64,000 bases of DNA from Tricholoma matsutake (GCA_026075535.2 AP026545.1:8804001-8868000); one strand, 5' to 3'; shown: positions 24,188 to 35,284, counted from the first letter of the stretch. Program-made: numbers and translations. Notes: a model not told the origin generated them from the letters alone.

Positions 24188-24218
24188 GGCCCAAACAACA
24201 GTTGCTGTCGTTTGGGCC
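24188..24218 (-). repeat. H1 palindrome in F1 copy 2
   Basis: GGCCCAAACAACAG / CTGTCGTTTGGGCC on the plus strand. Read on the minus strand it is followed by ATAGATAAGTTTTTC and the pyrimidine-rich intron-like stretch. Confidence 0.72.
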
Positions 24219-24487
24219 TGCATTCTGTCCTGTCAGCTCATTTGAAGGTGGTTGTGATGGTGGGAGTGGGCATGGGAGTGCTGGTGGTGGGTGCACACGC
24301 AGTGGTGGTGGTAGCATGGAGAGGAGGAAGAGGCAGCATTGACAATGGTGGTGGTGGTTGTGAGCTGGCAGTCACATGTCATGTGTCATGCAATGCATGC
24401 GGCTATTAAGTATGGCATATGGCTGGTTACTATGCCCTTAATTGGGTAATATTAAAGGGTAATAAAGGTATTAAATGTATGTAGGAA

Positions 24488-24572
24488 TAAAGACTTGGTA
24501 GATCAGTGGTTAAGTGTGTTGTTCTGTGTGTAAACCCGTGTAGACCCAAGGTCGAGTGTGAAATTCTTACTG
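24488..24572 (+). other. tRNA-like unit in F1 copy 2, outward
   Basis: TGGTAGATCAGTGGTTAAG then a diverged B box (AGTGTGAAATTC). It corresponds to the left-end unit of copy 1. Confidence 0.5.
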
Positions 24573-24821
24573 TATGTGAAACTTTTATTTGGGAAAGCAT
24601 GTGCATTCCGGTTATTCTGGTTAGTCCATGCATTCCGGTTAGTCCAGTTGTGATGAGTCCAGTCAGATTCCGGGGATTCCGGGTGTAAATTGGATCCTTA
24701 TTCCGACTGGAATTGTGCTGCATAGGGAAAACTACATTACAAAGAATATTCCAGAAATTCCGGCCGGACAAACCCGAATCCAACCGGAATAGGTGGGGGA
24801 GTGTAAAGTACTCAATAAAAT

Positions 24822-25220
24822 TTGCTCGTGTTTGTTTGTGAGACTTCCTTTTTTGGCCTGACGTCTCCTTTTTTGGGGGGTAGGGGAGGGGTCACGCCAT
24901 ACCCCGGGCAATTTTTGCAATCCCGGTTCCCCCTTGCGGGTACCGGTCTGGCATTTTGATCCCAGTGCCCCCTTGGGCATATCCAAAGGAGATACATGGA
25001 TGGGAAGTGGTCAAAATAAAATATTTTGCAACACTAGGCCATGATAGTAGCGTATGGATCTTGGAAGGAGCAACCCATACGTGGCGTCCCGAGCTACGTA
25101 AGTGAGATTAACGCAACACGGCCGTTTGCGTATAGCGCTGATAAGCGTCATTTTGAAGGTGACGACGAGAACGATAATAGAAACACATTTATTTGTGTGA
25201 AAGATTTACAGAGCAGTCGC
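24822..25220. other. Intergenic tail of the SDR gene with possible transposon edge
   Basis: No gene. A C/G-rich stretch at 24850-24990 (CCCCGGGCAATTTTTGC, CCCTTGCGGGTACCGG, TGCCCCCTTGGGCAT) looks like a worn transposon end. From 25,040 composition shifts: CpG becomes common and continues so through the SDR gene. Confidence 0.5.
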
Positions 25221-26490
25221 TTAATCGAAATACCTTCCGCCGTTGACCGAAATCTGACGACTTCAAGTTTAACACACATGCGAAGGAAGAGAGGTCGGGA
25301 AGATCGGTAAACTCACGCTTTGACCTAATGACGGTGGTTCCAATGTGGTCAGTTCAAGTCACAAATACCTGACACATATTCACCTGTAATGAAACGAGAT
25401 TCCGGTGAAGCAAGGTATGAGACTATACTCGCCACGTCCGTAGGTGTTCCCTGGTAATTAAGCGGAACCCTATTCACATTCTGCAGGGCAGCAACATGGA
25501 ATGTCAAAATCTAAATCAGGGGAGAAATAAGTAAGGATCACCTCCTCCTCGAAGAATTGCTTCTTATCCCCCAACGCTTCGCCAAGAGATCTCACTGCAT
25601 AGAAAGGGTGAAATATGCACTTGGAGCGTCAGAAATATGACGAACGCAGAGGAGTGTCTACAGGCCCTGATTGTTTATTCCGCATTAGCAAAGGAAAGTA
25701 TTGTCATGAAGTATCCCGCACCTGGAGAGTAAGCGTTGACGGTGATACCATGGGGGCCAAATTCCCTCGCTAGCACAAGATCAGTACCTTCATGTGTCGC
25801 AGTTCCAAAACGTACCAGCAGTCTGCGTTAACCCTCTGACAGCGAATTTGGTGGCGGTGTAAGCCGACAAAAATGGTTCGCCTGCATGAACCGTAGGAGG
25901 TCAAAGACGAAGGCCACATTATTCGGAATCACCTTGTTTGCCTGCAACAGACGATGCACCTATAATTCTTCCACCCTGGCCTTGTTTGATCATCTGACGC
26001 CCAGCATATTTATAACAGAGAAATGTGCCACGAGCATTAACAGAAAAGATACGATCCCAATCAACCACCGTGGCTAAATCAAATCATTCACATTAATCTT
26101 CAGATCAAAATTACTCGTGGTGGAACGTACTCTCAAGAATCGGATTAGTGACATTAACGCCAGCATTCGCAACCATCTGCGGATGAATTGAGGGGCCACA
26201 AGTATAAGCAGAATTGTAGATGGGGAGCTTACCACGTCAAGCCGTCCCATACGTCCAGCAACGTCATTTATCATGCCTTCGACATCCGCTTCAACGGAAA
26301 CATCGCCAACAAGAACACAAGTCTTTTGCCCCTTCTCGGCAATCTCCTGGCTCAAGACATCAAGCCTCTCTTTACGAGCAGCAACATCGTTGATTGCGAT
26401 GTTGAATCCGTCTCTAGCAAGCCGAAGAGCGATAGCTCTTCCAATGCCTTGCGAGGCTCCAGTTACGAATGCAACGGCGTGTGAAGCCAT
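25221..26490 (-). CDS. Short-chain dehydrogenase/reductase, acetoin/butanediol reductase-like
   Basis: Ten exons reconstruct a complete 256-residue protein: 26490-26233, 26176-26131, 26073-25933, 25881-25816, 25769-25722, 25666-25646, 25594-25542, 25480-25384, 25324-25317 and 25253-25221 (TAA). Every intron is GT-AG, and exon lengths sum to 771 nt with no internal stop. Classical SDR features are in place: dinucleotide motif TGASQGIG at residues 10-17, Asp63 in VGDVS, NAG at 90-92, and the tetrad Asn114, Ser142, Tyr156, Lys160 (YTATK). SYSPG-type and GQSISVNGG C-terminal motifs follow. This fold performs NAD(P)-linked carbonyl/alcohol interconversion in the cytosol. Overall sequence is closest to the acetoin (diacetyl) reductase/2,3-butanediol dehydrogenase group, so substrate is inferred only. 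Exons 6 (21 nt) and 9 (8 nt) are microexons. The gene is CpG-normal, unlike its transposon surroundings, and is the only intact host-type gene in the window. Confidence 0.93.
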
Positions 26491-27006
26491 ATAGAGACAA
26501 GGAAGGAGGGCCACATATAAATACGTTTTGCTGAATAAATGGCTTCGCCATAACATACCATAGAAGGAACATAAGCTTACGGAACCTGATTGGCAGGACT
26601 AAGCACGTAAGACAAACATAAGAAACAGTATGAAGTAGAGGTCGAGGCTAACCTTTTATCGCAACTGTTTGACACGCTCCAAGCGGGGCTTTCACATGAT
26701 ATGTACATGATAGTGAACCTTGAGCTTGAGACAGATCCCGATTGGATCCCGAAGCAAATAGAAAATGGCTTACTGTTGAGATGCCGTTTATCACACCGTA
26801 AGCAAACCGTAAGCGTACATGATCGCATCTTTGATGCGCGTACTATTTTTAGCATATCTCTTTGATGCGCCGTCTCATAGATACCTTTGTGTCTATTGTC
26901 CCTTTGACTCTTTATGTAGCTGAACTCACTTATATATAGGGTGTGTAGTTATCCGATCACCTCAGTCGCTTATACAGTGACTGAGGTGAGCATTCTAGAC
27001 ATTATG
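26491..27006 (-). promoter_or_regulatory. Upstream region of the SDR gene
   Basis: About 515 bp separates the SDR start from the hAT-type insertion at 27007. No other coding unit is convincing. The promoter is expected here on position alone; I cannot assign a TATA box or a specific element. Confidence 0.4.
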
Positions 27007-28003
27007 CAAGGGGCTGGCGGAACGGGAATCCCGAACCGCGGGTAGGGGGGGGGGGTACCGCCGGAGGCTGAAAAAAAAAATATGACCTACATGTAAATGA
27101 TGCAGAATGGTGTCGCTTGGCCATGAAACATTTAGAATAACTGCTCGTGGTACTTTGGGAACTTTGTGGGAGCCATAACTCTGTCATAAACTTATGTATT
27201 TGAACGTTAATCAAACTATATTCAAATTTCAATATTCAACTATGATATATGCAACACGAAAGCAGGGTGCAAGACTGTCGATCTTGTCGAAGAATATCAT
27301 GAGAACTGCGAGACACGTGCACAGGCTTCATCGAGGGAGCCTCAATTCTACTAACTTCATGAAATGTCACATTGACCCCAAGCGGTTCTGCATCTGCGCA
27401 CAAAGAAAAAGAGCAAGCAGATTGGCACCCCACTCCAAGCTACCATTACTAACCAGCATCCCCACCAATTCTCTTGTGGTAGCGACGGACTTGCACAGCT
27501 GGCTCTGTCACGATGGTGTAAGGTGCACAACATTCAAGATTCAGTGTGGGACTGTGGGCTGATAGTTGGATGTTGTTGGTGCTTACCTTGGGTGTACCCT
27601 CCTCCACAGGCCTCCCTGCATGCTGCTGTCACCACCCTGCATCCATTGTTGTTCCTACACCTCTTGACGGCCCCACACCAGTTTTGCAGGTGATGTGGCA
27701 GTCACACAATTGCAGTTACATGTTTTCTTCCCAAGACCTAGAAAAGATGGTGGCGTCTTGAGGGAATTGACTTGAGGGCTTTTGTAAGAGCGAAGAACAG
27801 GAGAATAGAAGAGATAACACATGTGGGAGTTGTGTGGGAGTGTGGAATGCATTGGGCAATTTTTTGATTACTAATTCTCAGAATAACATAAACACGTGAC
27901 GAAAAATTACCATATATAGAAGGAGGGGGAGGGGGGGGTTCAAATGGGTGCTGAAAAAAAAATCTGAGTGGATATGTAATTTTCCCGTTCCGCCAGCCCC
28001 TTG
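27007..28003. mobile_element. hAT-type non-autonomous element
   Basis: It is 997 bp with terminal inverted repeats CAAGGGGCTGGCGGAACGGG (left; the right is its reverse complement, matching 21-22 bp) and 8-bp target duplications ACATTATG (26999-27006 and 28004-28011). An 8-bp duplication with CA-AGGGG ends is typical of the hAT superfamily. The subterminal zones are A-rich and G-rich next to each end (AAAAAAAAAATATGACC; GGGGGGGG). There is no transposase, so it must have been mobilised in trans. It sits 517 bp upstream of the SDR start codon. Confidence 0.9.
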
Positions 28004-28011
28004 ACATTATG

Positions 28012-28559
28012 ATATTATGGACCAATACTTACTGTACTTATAGCTATACTCTGATTACACTAGGTACAGTGATTGTATTTATAAAGTCGCTTATACAGAG
28101 ACTGAGCTATACTCTGATTACACTAGATTACGCTAGGTTGATTTTCTACACTTACAACTAGAGGATTGTCTGTGGTGTGCGAGGCTTCTGACACAATATT
28201 GCATCCATCAGGAAAACTACATCAGTGTGGGGCCATCCAAGCCACTTTTAGCCACAATTTCAAAATTTTGCCACACTCATTATATCATCCACAAAGTGGA
28301 CTTCTTCCACAACACATAGGTAAGCTACACTGTATTGAATGATACAGTCTATTGAACACATACATTGTGTCATGTGATATGGGTTTGGTGGATGCTGTCG
28401 AACACTCCATCAGGAAAATCAAGAAAAACTTAGTTACTTAGGAGGCTTAGCTTGCTTATTCCACATGTAAGCCTGGTAAGCCATTAAGTGGCTTATTTTG
28501 TACTTAGCAAAATATTCAATAAGCACGAAGGCAAGTACATTGTAAGCATGCTAAGTGGT
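28012..28559. other. Non-coding stretch with short repeats
   Basis: No gene. CTATACTCTGATTACACTAG occurs at about 28043 and 28108, and GTCGCTTATACAG occurs on both sides of the hAT-type element (26966 and 28085). From 28,430 the sequence is rich in GTAAGC/GCTTA motifs that recur near 31,310-31,370, possibly MULE subterminal sequence. Confidence 0.45.
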
Positions 28560-31101
28560 TCAAGGAACACCTGCAGGACCCCCAAGGGAGTTTGCGAAAT
28601 AAACTTCATGCTCCTCCTCTGTAGCTTTGTCAAAATGGATGCCCTTGATTGAGTAATAGGGTGGGTAGCACTGTCGATGGAGATTTGCAAAGAAGGTCAG
28701 GCTTGTGATTGGCGCATTGTCCAGCACTTCATTTGCTTTCCTGACAAGATGTTTGCACAGAAGGAACTGACTGATCAGATATGCAGGACAGCTGCATGTC
28801 CATCGATTGATTTCCATGAGATATTCACCACGAGGTCAACTTTCTTCCTCAGTGATCTCTGCCAGTCATTTGTTATGGCCCTTGGTTTTTAGGTGCCTTC
28901 AACCACTTAAGCTCCTTCTCAACTAGGCAATACTCATCTGAACAGCTCATATCCACTCAGTCCACACAAAAATTGGTCTGCCACCCAGCTAAAGCTTTTG
29001 GCCTCCCAATGCACCTCAAGTTTTGAATATAATCCAGTGTCATACAAACATGAGGCAGTACATCAGAAATGATGATATGTGTCACAAGGTCCAGATGAGG
29101 TCGGTTAAATTCCTGCAAATCCCGATGTTTAAGGTTGCACCATAGACTTTCAACAATCATCATTGTTTTCAACTTTGAGATGGCCAGGTCAGCTGAATGA
29201 GCCCAAAGTTTCCATTGTTTCAGCATATACCAGCAATTCCAGAGGTAGGCCCACACTTGTCCCAAGTCACATTGAAAACAGAAGTTGTACATGTCCTTGG
29301 CTGCCCCATGATATATCTCTTGGCTTGTCAGGCATGTTGTATTCTCATCATTGAATGGAATTTGTGGATGCTGATGTAAGTGAATCTGGAATTTTTCTGT
29401 GATTGTTGCTCAGTGCTCCTTTGGGCAAAAAATAGGCAAGTCCCCTTTCATGACCTTTGGCCAGACAGGGATGCATTTACCATCTGTGATTAGTATGAAA
29501 ATGAGTGGACGACATGTTGCAGGTGGTTCCATTATCTGTAGTAACACATGTAAATTTTTGTTTTGTTTTGCACTTGTGTTGGAATTATGGGCTCTTCATC
29601 CTCAGCATCCTCATCATTTGTAGGTTGTTCACACTCTGTGTCATCTTCATGAACTCCCTCTTCAAGCCAACCAGATGTTACACCTGGCGCCCATGTCAGA
29701 TCAATAAATGCAAGCTGTTGATGGGCTTTTTGGGGATCATATTTTGCAGGCGGCTTATCTTCGGCCAGGCATTCTTCAAGATACCTAATGGTGTGCCAAT
29801 AGCAGAGCTGACTTTTTGCACCAGGCCATACATCATGGATTGCACTCAATTCAGTGGGATCTTTGTTGCTGTGTGCCACAGCAAGGTTAGGTGTGTACTT
29901 GTCAATGTGTTGGAGAATGTCTTGAAGCATTTGATCCTTTGTGCCTGGCGCAGCTGTCCCATCTGTCAAACACGTGAAGGCAAATGCAAGTGGAAGCACC
30001 TGTCCATTCACTTCCCCAACAACCCCATACAACTCATATCCCATCGTGTTTGTTTTCCCTTTAGGTAGCATCAGTTTAGTATAACCCACATCAAGTTATG
30101 AGGTACCAACAGGTTGAATCCATTGCAATTTCAGTAATTTCCTCCCCATAGTTGCCCAGTACATCCTTGAATGAAAAGGCAAGTGATGAGATCCTGTCTT
30201 CTCATGGAATGGCAATTGTGTCGATGTTGATATCATCCACCCATTCCAGGACCTTCAGTGCAGACTTCACTTGATCATTATCCAGTCGCCAAGATGCCTC
30301 ATGTAGATGAGCCCAGTGTGTGTATACTTGTTTTTGCATTATCTCTGTTCTTGGATTGTTCATGATTGCCCGCCATATCTTGAGCAACTATGAGATCATT
30401 GCCTCCAAGGGTAGGCAGAATTTCACTGACATTTGCAGCAGGTAAGTCCTTCAACTTCTCGATCTCTTTTGCAATGTTATCTGAAATTGATATGTCCATT
30501 GCAACCAACCATCACATTGGTATCAATCCATTGTCATATGTGCATGCTGCTTCCTTGTGTTGTCAGTCAGTTTATGCTTTGTTGGTTCACCCTTGAGCTG
30601 TGCACAGCAGAAAGTGTACATTGTGATTCCATTTCATGTCTTGCTTACTTGTTTTTTCTTATAGCTGTTTTATTTTAGGTAAGTTTGATCAGCAAGAATT
30701 TATTCAATTGAATTTGACAAACTTGAATCTGAACCCTGTCAAATCCCAGGCTGTCTTTGCAATATGTGTTGCAATGCCACGGCCAGGCTGCTCAGACTGC
30801 TTGTGCACTGTGGTGGCATAACAAACACCTGAAACTTGAATGCGCTGTCTTTGTTTTCTGTAAGAAGTTGATTGAAGATGCTCCATGTAAATGTCGGTGG
30901 GCCGCCAGGTGTCTTATCCTTCCATTGCTTCTTCTTTGAAGGATTTTCATTTTCCTTAGTGGCTCACTTCTTCCCAGCTGATTCATTTTGCTTTGTATTG
31001 CAGGTGGCACATGTTTTCAAATATTGGAGGTTGGGTTTATGGGGAAAGTCAGTTTGTGCACCATGAAATGAGCACTGCAAGCACTTAATGAGGTCTGCCA
31101 T
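28560..31101 (-). pseudogene. MULE-type transposase, decayed
   Basis: The frame starts at ATG 31101 with an N-terminal segment containing KCLQCSFHG and CATCNTK, then GGPPTFTWSIFNQLL. Decayed parts follow (WCAQ-type segment near 30600). The catalytic region is at 30170-29530: EITEIAMDST, GYELYGVVGEVNGQVLPLAF, HSNKDPTEL and KSQLCYWHTIRYLEECLAED, the MULE DDE domain. A conserved C-terminal region follows (VWAYLWNCWY, ESLWCNLKHR, FNRPHLDLVTHII), ending in a SWIM zinc finger near 28,796-28,740 (CSC-x-CKH). An in-frame TGA after NESAGKK and several frame changes disrupt it. MULE transposases cut and paste Mutator-like elements. The domain order is complete, so a full element once sat here, but I could not identify terminal repeats or a 9-11 bp duplication. 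The 3' end lies near 28,560. Confidence 0.85.
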
Positions 31102-31641
31102 GAGTGGAGGGGATTATGGAGCTAGTAATTTACAATATCTATCTACATGTTTCTACTGGAGTCCACCAGACAAACAATGGGCCTCTCAACATGCTGGGCC
31201 ATTGTCACAATGTCGACAGAGATAAGATTAGTGTCTATGCATGTGATATAATATTTCATGTGATCTGTTTTCTAAGGGGTCCTATTGCCTGATTCCTGAA
31301 ACAGTTCAGGGAGGTGTAAGACAGGTAAGTAGGGTAAGTCTCATTTGGCTTAATTGGCTTACTAATGGGAGTGGGCAATTCCGGCTATAGCCACATCAGC
31401 TGGATTTGGACCCTTATGTAATAAATTGGCTAAAACAGTGACCCTGCTGTCTCCACTCAAATTTTGAGTTTGTACATGGTTCTCCCCAGTCAAATGAGAC
31501 ATGTAGTCATGTTACTATATAGTATAGATCATTATTACACCAAAATACAGTGATATATGTCCATGGTGCCTGTAAATGACTGCATTCTAATATTAGAGAT
31601 CATCATCATCCTCCCATTCACAAGCACCATCATCTTCAACC
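31102..31641. other. Non-coding upstream region of the MULE gene
   Basis: No gene seen. It includes GGTAAGTAGGGTAAGTC at about 31,325, similar to the GTAAGC-rich stretch beyond the other side of the MULE gene. It may include the element's 5' end. Confidence 0.4.
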
Positions 31642-31988
31642 TAGTGTTGCCATGGCTCAAACCGCATTTTTTGCTATCTTGGGAAATAAATTACATAAAA
31701 TCACTAAAATATTTGAGGAGCTAGATCCCATCAAAAGCCTAGGGGTCTCCTGCCAACTCTAAGCGATTGGAGTAGCTGTTCCTGAGGTATTTAGACAGCT
31801 TTGAAACAGCTCAAGCCAAGCCATTTCAAAGCCACCTAAATATCTCAGGAACTGCTTCTCTGATCGCTTAGAGTTGGCAGGAGAGCCATCAGCTTTTGAT
31901 GGGATCTAGCTCCTCAAATATTTTAGTGATTTTACATAATTTATTTCCTAAGATAGCAAAAAACATGGCTCGAGCCATGGCAACACTA
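31642..31988. mobile_element. Foldback MITE with long palindromic arms
   Basis: The 347-bp element is one large imperfect inverted repeat: arms of about 160 bp fold onto each other around a short loop near 31,807-31,823. It starts TAGTGTTGCCATGGCTC and ends with the reverse complement. It is flanked by 8-bp direct repeats CTTCAACC (31634-31641 and 31989-31996). It has no coding capacity. The TAGTG terminus and 8-bp duplication suggest hAT-dependent mobilisation. Confidence 0.92.
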
Positions 31989-32349
31989 CTTCAACCACAT
32001 CCAAGTCAATGAACTCCCCTTCATACTCTGGGTCTTCCACTCCAATATCATCATCTATTTCCTCTCCATTCTGCTGTCCAGGCAAATTCCACTCCCCTGC
32101 TTCCAAAGACAAAATTGCACCAATAAGGGAGTACTTTACACCCCACCTATTCTGGTTGGATTCCGGAATTTTTGGAATTTCTGGAATCTGGTGGAATTCT
32201 TTTTGTATGTAGTTTTCCCTATGCAGCACAATTCCAGTTGGAATAAGGATCCAATTTACACCTGGAATCCCCAGAATCTGACCGGACTCATCACAACTGG
32301 AATAACCGGAATAACCAGAATGCACATGCTTTCCCAAATAAAAGTTTGA

Positions 32350-32428
32350 TATACAACAAGAATTGAACCCTCAACCTTGGGTCTGCATATCACAGCATGC
32401 TTAACCCCTGAGCTACCAGGTAATTATT
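32350..32428 (-). other. tRNA-like unit in F1 copy 3, outward (best preserved)
   Basis: The minus strand reads CCTGGTAGCTCAGGGGTTAAG, a short anticodon-arm-like inverted repeat (GCAT...ATGC), and AGGGTTCAATTCTT with a canonical TTCAATT T-loop. Both Pol III internal promoter boxes are well matched. Pairing of the acceptor stem is poor, so this is a tRNA relic or SINE-like promoter rather than a working tRNA. Confidence 0.62.
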
Positions 32429-33411
32429 CCTCTCCATACATTTAATACCTTTATGACCAAACCAAGGTGCATAGTTAACTGCAGCCATTAACAGAATAAT
32501 TAATAAGTACGCATACATGCATGACATGTGACATGTGACTGCCAGCTCACAACCACCACTGCCTCCTCCCCCTCTCCACTCTACCACCACCACTGCATGT
32601 GCACCCACCACCACCGTTCCCACGCCCACTGCCACCATCACCATCACCTTCAAATGAGCCGACTGGACAGAATGTGGGCCATAGATAAGTTTTTTTTCTT
32701 TTTTCTTTTTCTTTTTATCAATCAACTAATTGTAATTTATTGCTTTTTAGGTTGTATACTACTGGGGACGACCTGCCACAACAAAAAATGCACAATGCAC
32801 ATGCACATCCACCTAATCCCCTCCTCCCCTTTCAAATGGGATGTGAGGCTGTCGACATGGGCTAGGTGGGTGCAGAGGGATGCCAGGAGACCCCAGAAGG
32901 GGGATACCTACCTAGTAAGCACCCACCAACCCCCCATAAGCGCACCATGTCCCACTGACATGCCCCAACCCCCCCCCCCCCCCCCCCAAACAGAAATCCA
33001 TGACAATGCCAACCTACCACCCACTCCCACTTCTGCAAGTGCCTGCTTGCAGGTTGGGTAGGGTGAGTGGATGATGGTAGGCACCAATGACAACAAAGAA
33101 TGAGCACCAGGGCCCCACCATGACAAGGAACAGCCCCAGGACCCACCACAACAACCCAATGCCGACGCCGACACACCACCCACCTCCAGCCCCATGAGCA
33201 ACTGCTCATGTGGATGATGGGTGGAATGATGCTGGTGACGATGACGAAATGCCAAATGGCACCACCAGCAGTGCCACCACCACCACCACCACCAGGGCCA
33301 GATGATGATGATGAGTGCCATGGCACCCACCCCATGCCTATGAGCAACTGCTCATAGGGTGGATTGTGGGGACAGATGACGGGAGGGAAACAACAGGGAA
33401 GCGGGAACGAG

Positions 33412-33444
33412 GGCCCAGGAGACGTCAGCAACGTCTCCTGGGCC
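33412..33444 (+). repeat. H1 palindrome with changed but fully paired stem
   Basis: GGCCCAGGAGACGT, a 5-nt loop, then ACGTCTCCTGGGCC: a perfect 14-bp stem whose inner sequence differs from the other H1 copies. It is followed by ATAAGTAAGTTTTC. Confidence 0.9.
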
Positions 33445-34012
33445 ATAAGTAAGTTTTCTTTATTTAATTTTCTTCCTTTTGGTGCAACTAACAACACAAA
33501 CAGGCCATGCAATGAATGACGCACCACCCACCCCCAGCCCCACAGAGCAACTGCTCGTGGGGTGGATGGCGAGTGGAACGAGGATGAGGACAGCCCCACA
33601 TGATGGCACCAAATGACATGACAGGCCCAGCACCAGAGTGGGGAGGATGACAGGCACCAAGGGCGACAATGGGGAGATATGGGACCACAGGGAGTGGGCA
33701 GGATGATGGGCACCTGGGACGGCAAACCCAGGAGATGCACCAAGGACAGTGGGGCCGCATCGCCTCCCCCTCCCCTGCATTTTGCATGGGGAGGGTTTTT
33801 TTCCTTTATGTTTTTACCTCGCCCTTGCACTGAACGTGAGGGCTTTTTATATATATAAATAATGTAGTTTATGTATTTATTCACATCATCCCCCACTCCC
33901 TTGCATTCAATGTGAGGGATGTGGTTAATTAAAAAACTTTGCCCTTAATTACTTGGAAAAAAAAAGAGTTATGAGTCTGAGTGTCATAAATACACCTTAT
34001 ATTACCAACTAA

Positions 34013-34112
34013 TAATTCTCCTGTGACTCAACTGGTTAAGCACACATGTTTGGTTTATCATGTGATCACTCTAATCAAGATGTCTTGAGTTCAATCCTTA
34101 CTCTGCACAAAT
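34013..34112 (+). other. tRNA-like unit at right end of F1 copy 3, outward
   Basis: GTGACTCAACTGGTTAAGC and GAGTTCAATCC, same spacing as in copy 1. Confidence 0.58.
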
Positions 34113-34476
34113 ATATTTTGTAGGCACTGTGACAACTTAAGACTTGAAATTTGACTATCCATTAGGGTATATGCTCTAAGTTGAGCATCTGGAGTAACTG
34201 GAATCTGGTCAGAATAACTGGAATAACTGGACTCTGATCAGAATAGGTGGGGGAGGGTAAATTACAGCAATAAGGGCAATTTTAAGGTCTCCAACTTTGG
34301 ATCTTGCAGATAGTTTGTCAAGATTGGGAGCACCTGCATTTCTGAATCCTCCAAGTTGCTTTTTGAGATCATTTCCTACCATCTTCTGTATCAAGCTTGT
34401 CCTTGTCCAACTCCAACTGAAGTTCCACAATTTCCTTTTTTCTTTGTGCTGCTGCTTCCTTCCGTTTATTTGCAGC

Positions 34477-35284
34477 TAGTGTTTAAAGGTTAGGTTAGGT
34501 TCGATTTTTTGACCCTACAATGGGTAGACCATAACTGTAACTGGTCTAGGACCAACCCAGATATTGGGAGGACCTAACTGGACCGACTAAGACCGGTCTT
34601 TTTTGGTTAATGGACCGAAAAAAGACTGGTTAAGACCAGATTTTTGTCGTGAAATTTGTCGTACTATACAACCTATATGTATCTCAATGAATATTACCCA
34701 AAACACTTAACCGTTAAACAGAAAAATAGATATTGTAATTTCCTGGTGTTTGATCTAATTTTTAAGAGATTCCATCAAGATTTAACTGAGATTTGGCCAA
34801 ACAAAAGTGCAGTGTATTAGTTTGCAGTTTGCAGTTGCAGTTTGCGGTATGTAGTTATGACTTGTCAGGGCTGTTAAATGAGTAAAATATACAGTGTACA
34901 GATGTTATCTAACTGTACCCCACATTTTGTAGCACAACTTATAAGCAGTACAATCAATGTTATGCTGATCACAAAAATATAATGGTATAAAAATGTATCT
35001 GGTCATATCTTTCTCAGTTCTTGACCGTTTTGGATGAACCAAGGGCCGAATTCAAGGTAATAAGCAGAGCAATTATATGAGATAGCTCACGTAATCAATA
35101 ATTGGTCTTAACCGATTGAAACCGGTCTTTTTGCGGTTAACAATGTTTTTCAAATTTGAAAGACCTTGACCTTAACTGCTAAAGACCAGCCCTTAACCAT
35201 AACTGCTGGTCCAGTTAATATCTGTCTGGTTAGGTTCGGTTAATGGTCTTTTTTCGGTCCTATAGACCGGACCTTTAAACACTA
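34477..35284. mobile_element. F2 element E1
   Basis: It is 808 bp; ends are TAGTGTTTAAAGGTYNGGT and its reverse complement. Flanking 8-bp direct repeats are TTTGCAGC (34469-34476 and 35285-35292). The interior is AT-rich with many short motifs of the ACCGGTC/GACCGGT type near both ends and no open frame. hAT-like by end sequence and duplication length. Confidence 0.92.

Larger units (their letters stand above)
22931..24813 (-). mobile_element. F1 copy 2 (inverted)
   Basis: It is 1,883 bp between the direct repeats AATAAAAT (22923-22930 and 24814-24821). The left end reads CTGTATTTACCCTCCCCC, and the reverse complement of the right end reads GAGTACTTTACACTCCCCC. Order of contents is reversed relative to copies 1 and 3: tRNA-like unit, GAGGG hairpins, three H2 hairpins, G17-22 tract, GCACCC inverted repeat, intron-like stretch with H1, second tRNA-like unit. 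No transposase. Confidence 0.92.
32129..34267 (+). mobile_element. F1 copy 3
   Basis: It is 2,139 bp between the direct repeats CAATAAGG (32121-32128 and 34268-34275). Left end GAGTACTTTACACCCCACC; right end, reverse complement, CTGTAATTTACCCTCCCCC. Layout is the same as copy 1: outward tRNA-like units at both ends, intron-like stretch, C/G homopolymer (32970-32987), H2 hairpins at 33,180, 33,335 and 33,535, a perfect H1 palindrome at 33,412, and GAGGG hairpins. Extra DNA relative to copy 1 lies around 33.0-33.75 kb. No transposase. Confidence 0.92.

Noticed and set aside
25041..25310. Plus-strand open frame over the SDR 3' end
   Set aside because: Antisense shadow of the terminal SDR exons and introns.
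27194..27562. Plus-strand frame inside the hAT-type element
   Set aside because: No conserved motif; the element is non-autonomous by size.
32862..33896. Long minus-strand open frame (344 codons) inside F1 copy 3
   Set aside because: It runs through GC-rich hairpin repeats with low-complexity Trp/His/Gly/Pro composition, is not conserved in copies 1 and 2, and has no domain.
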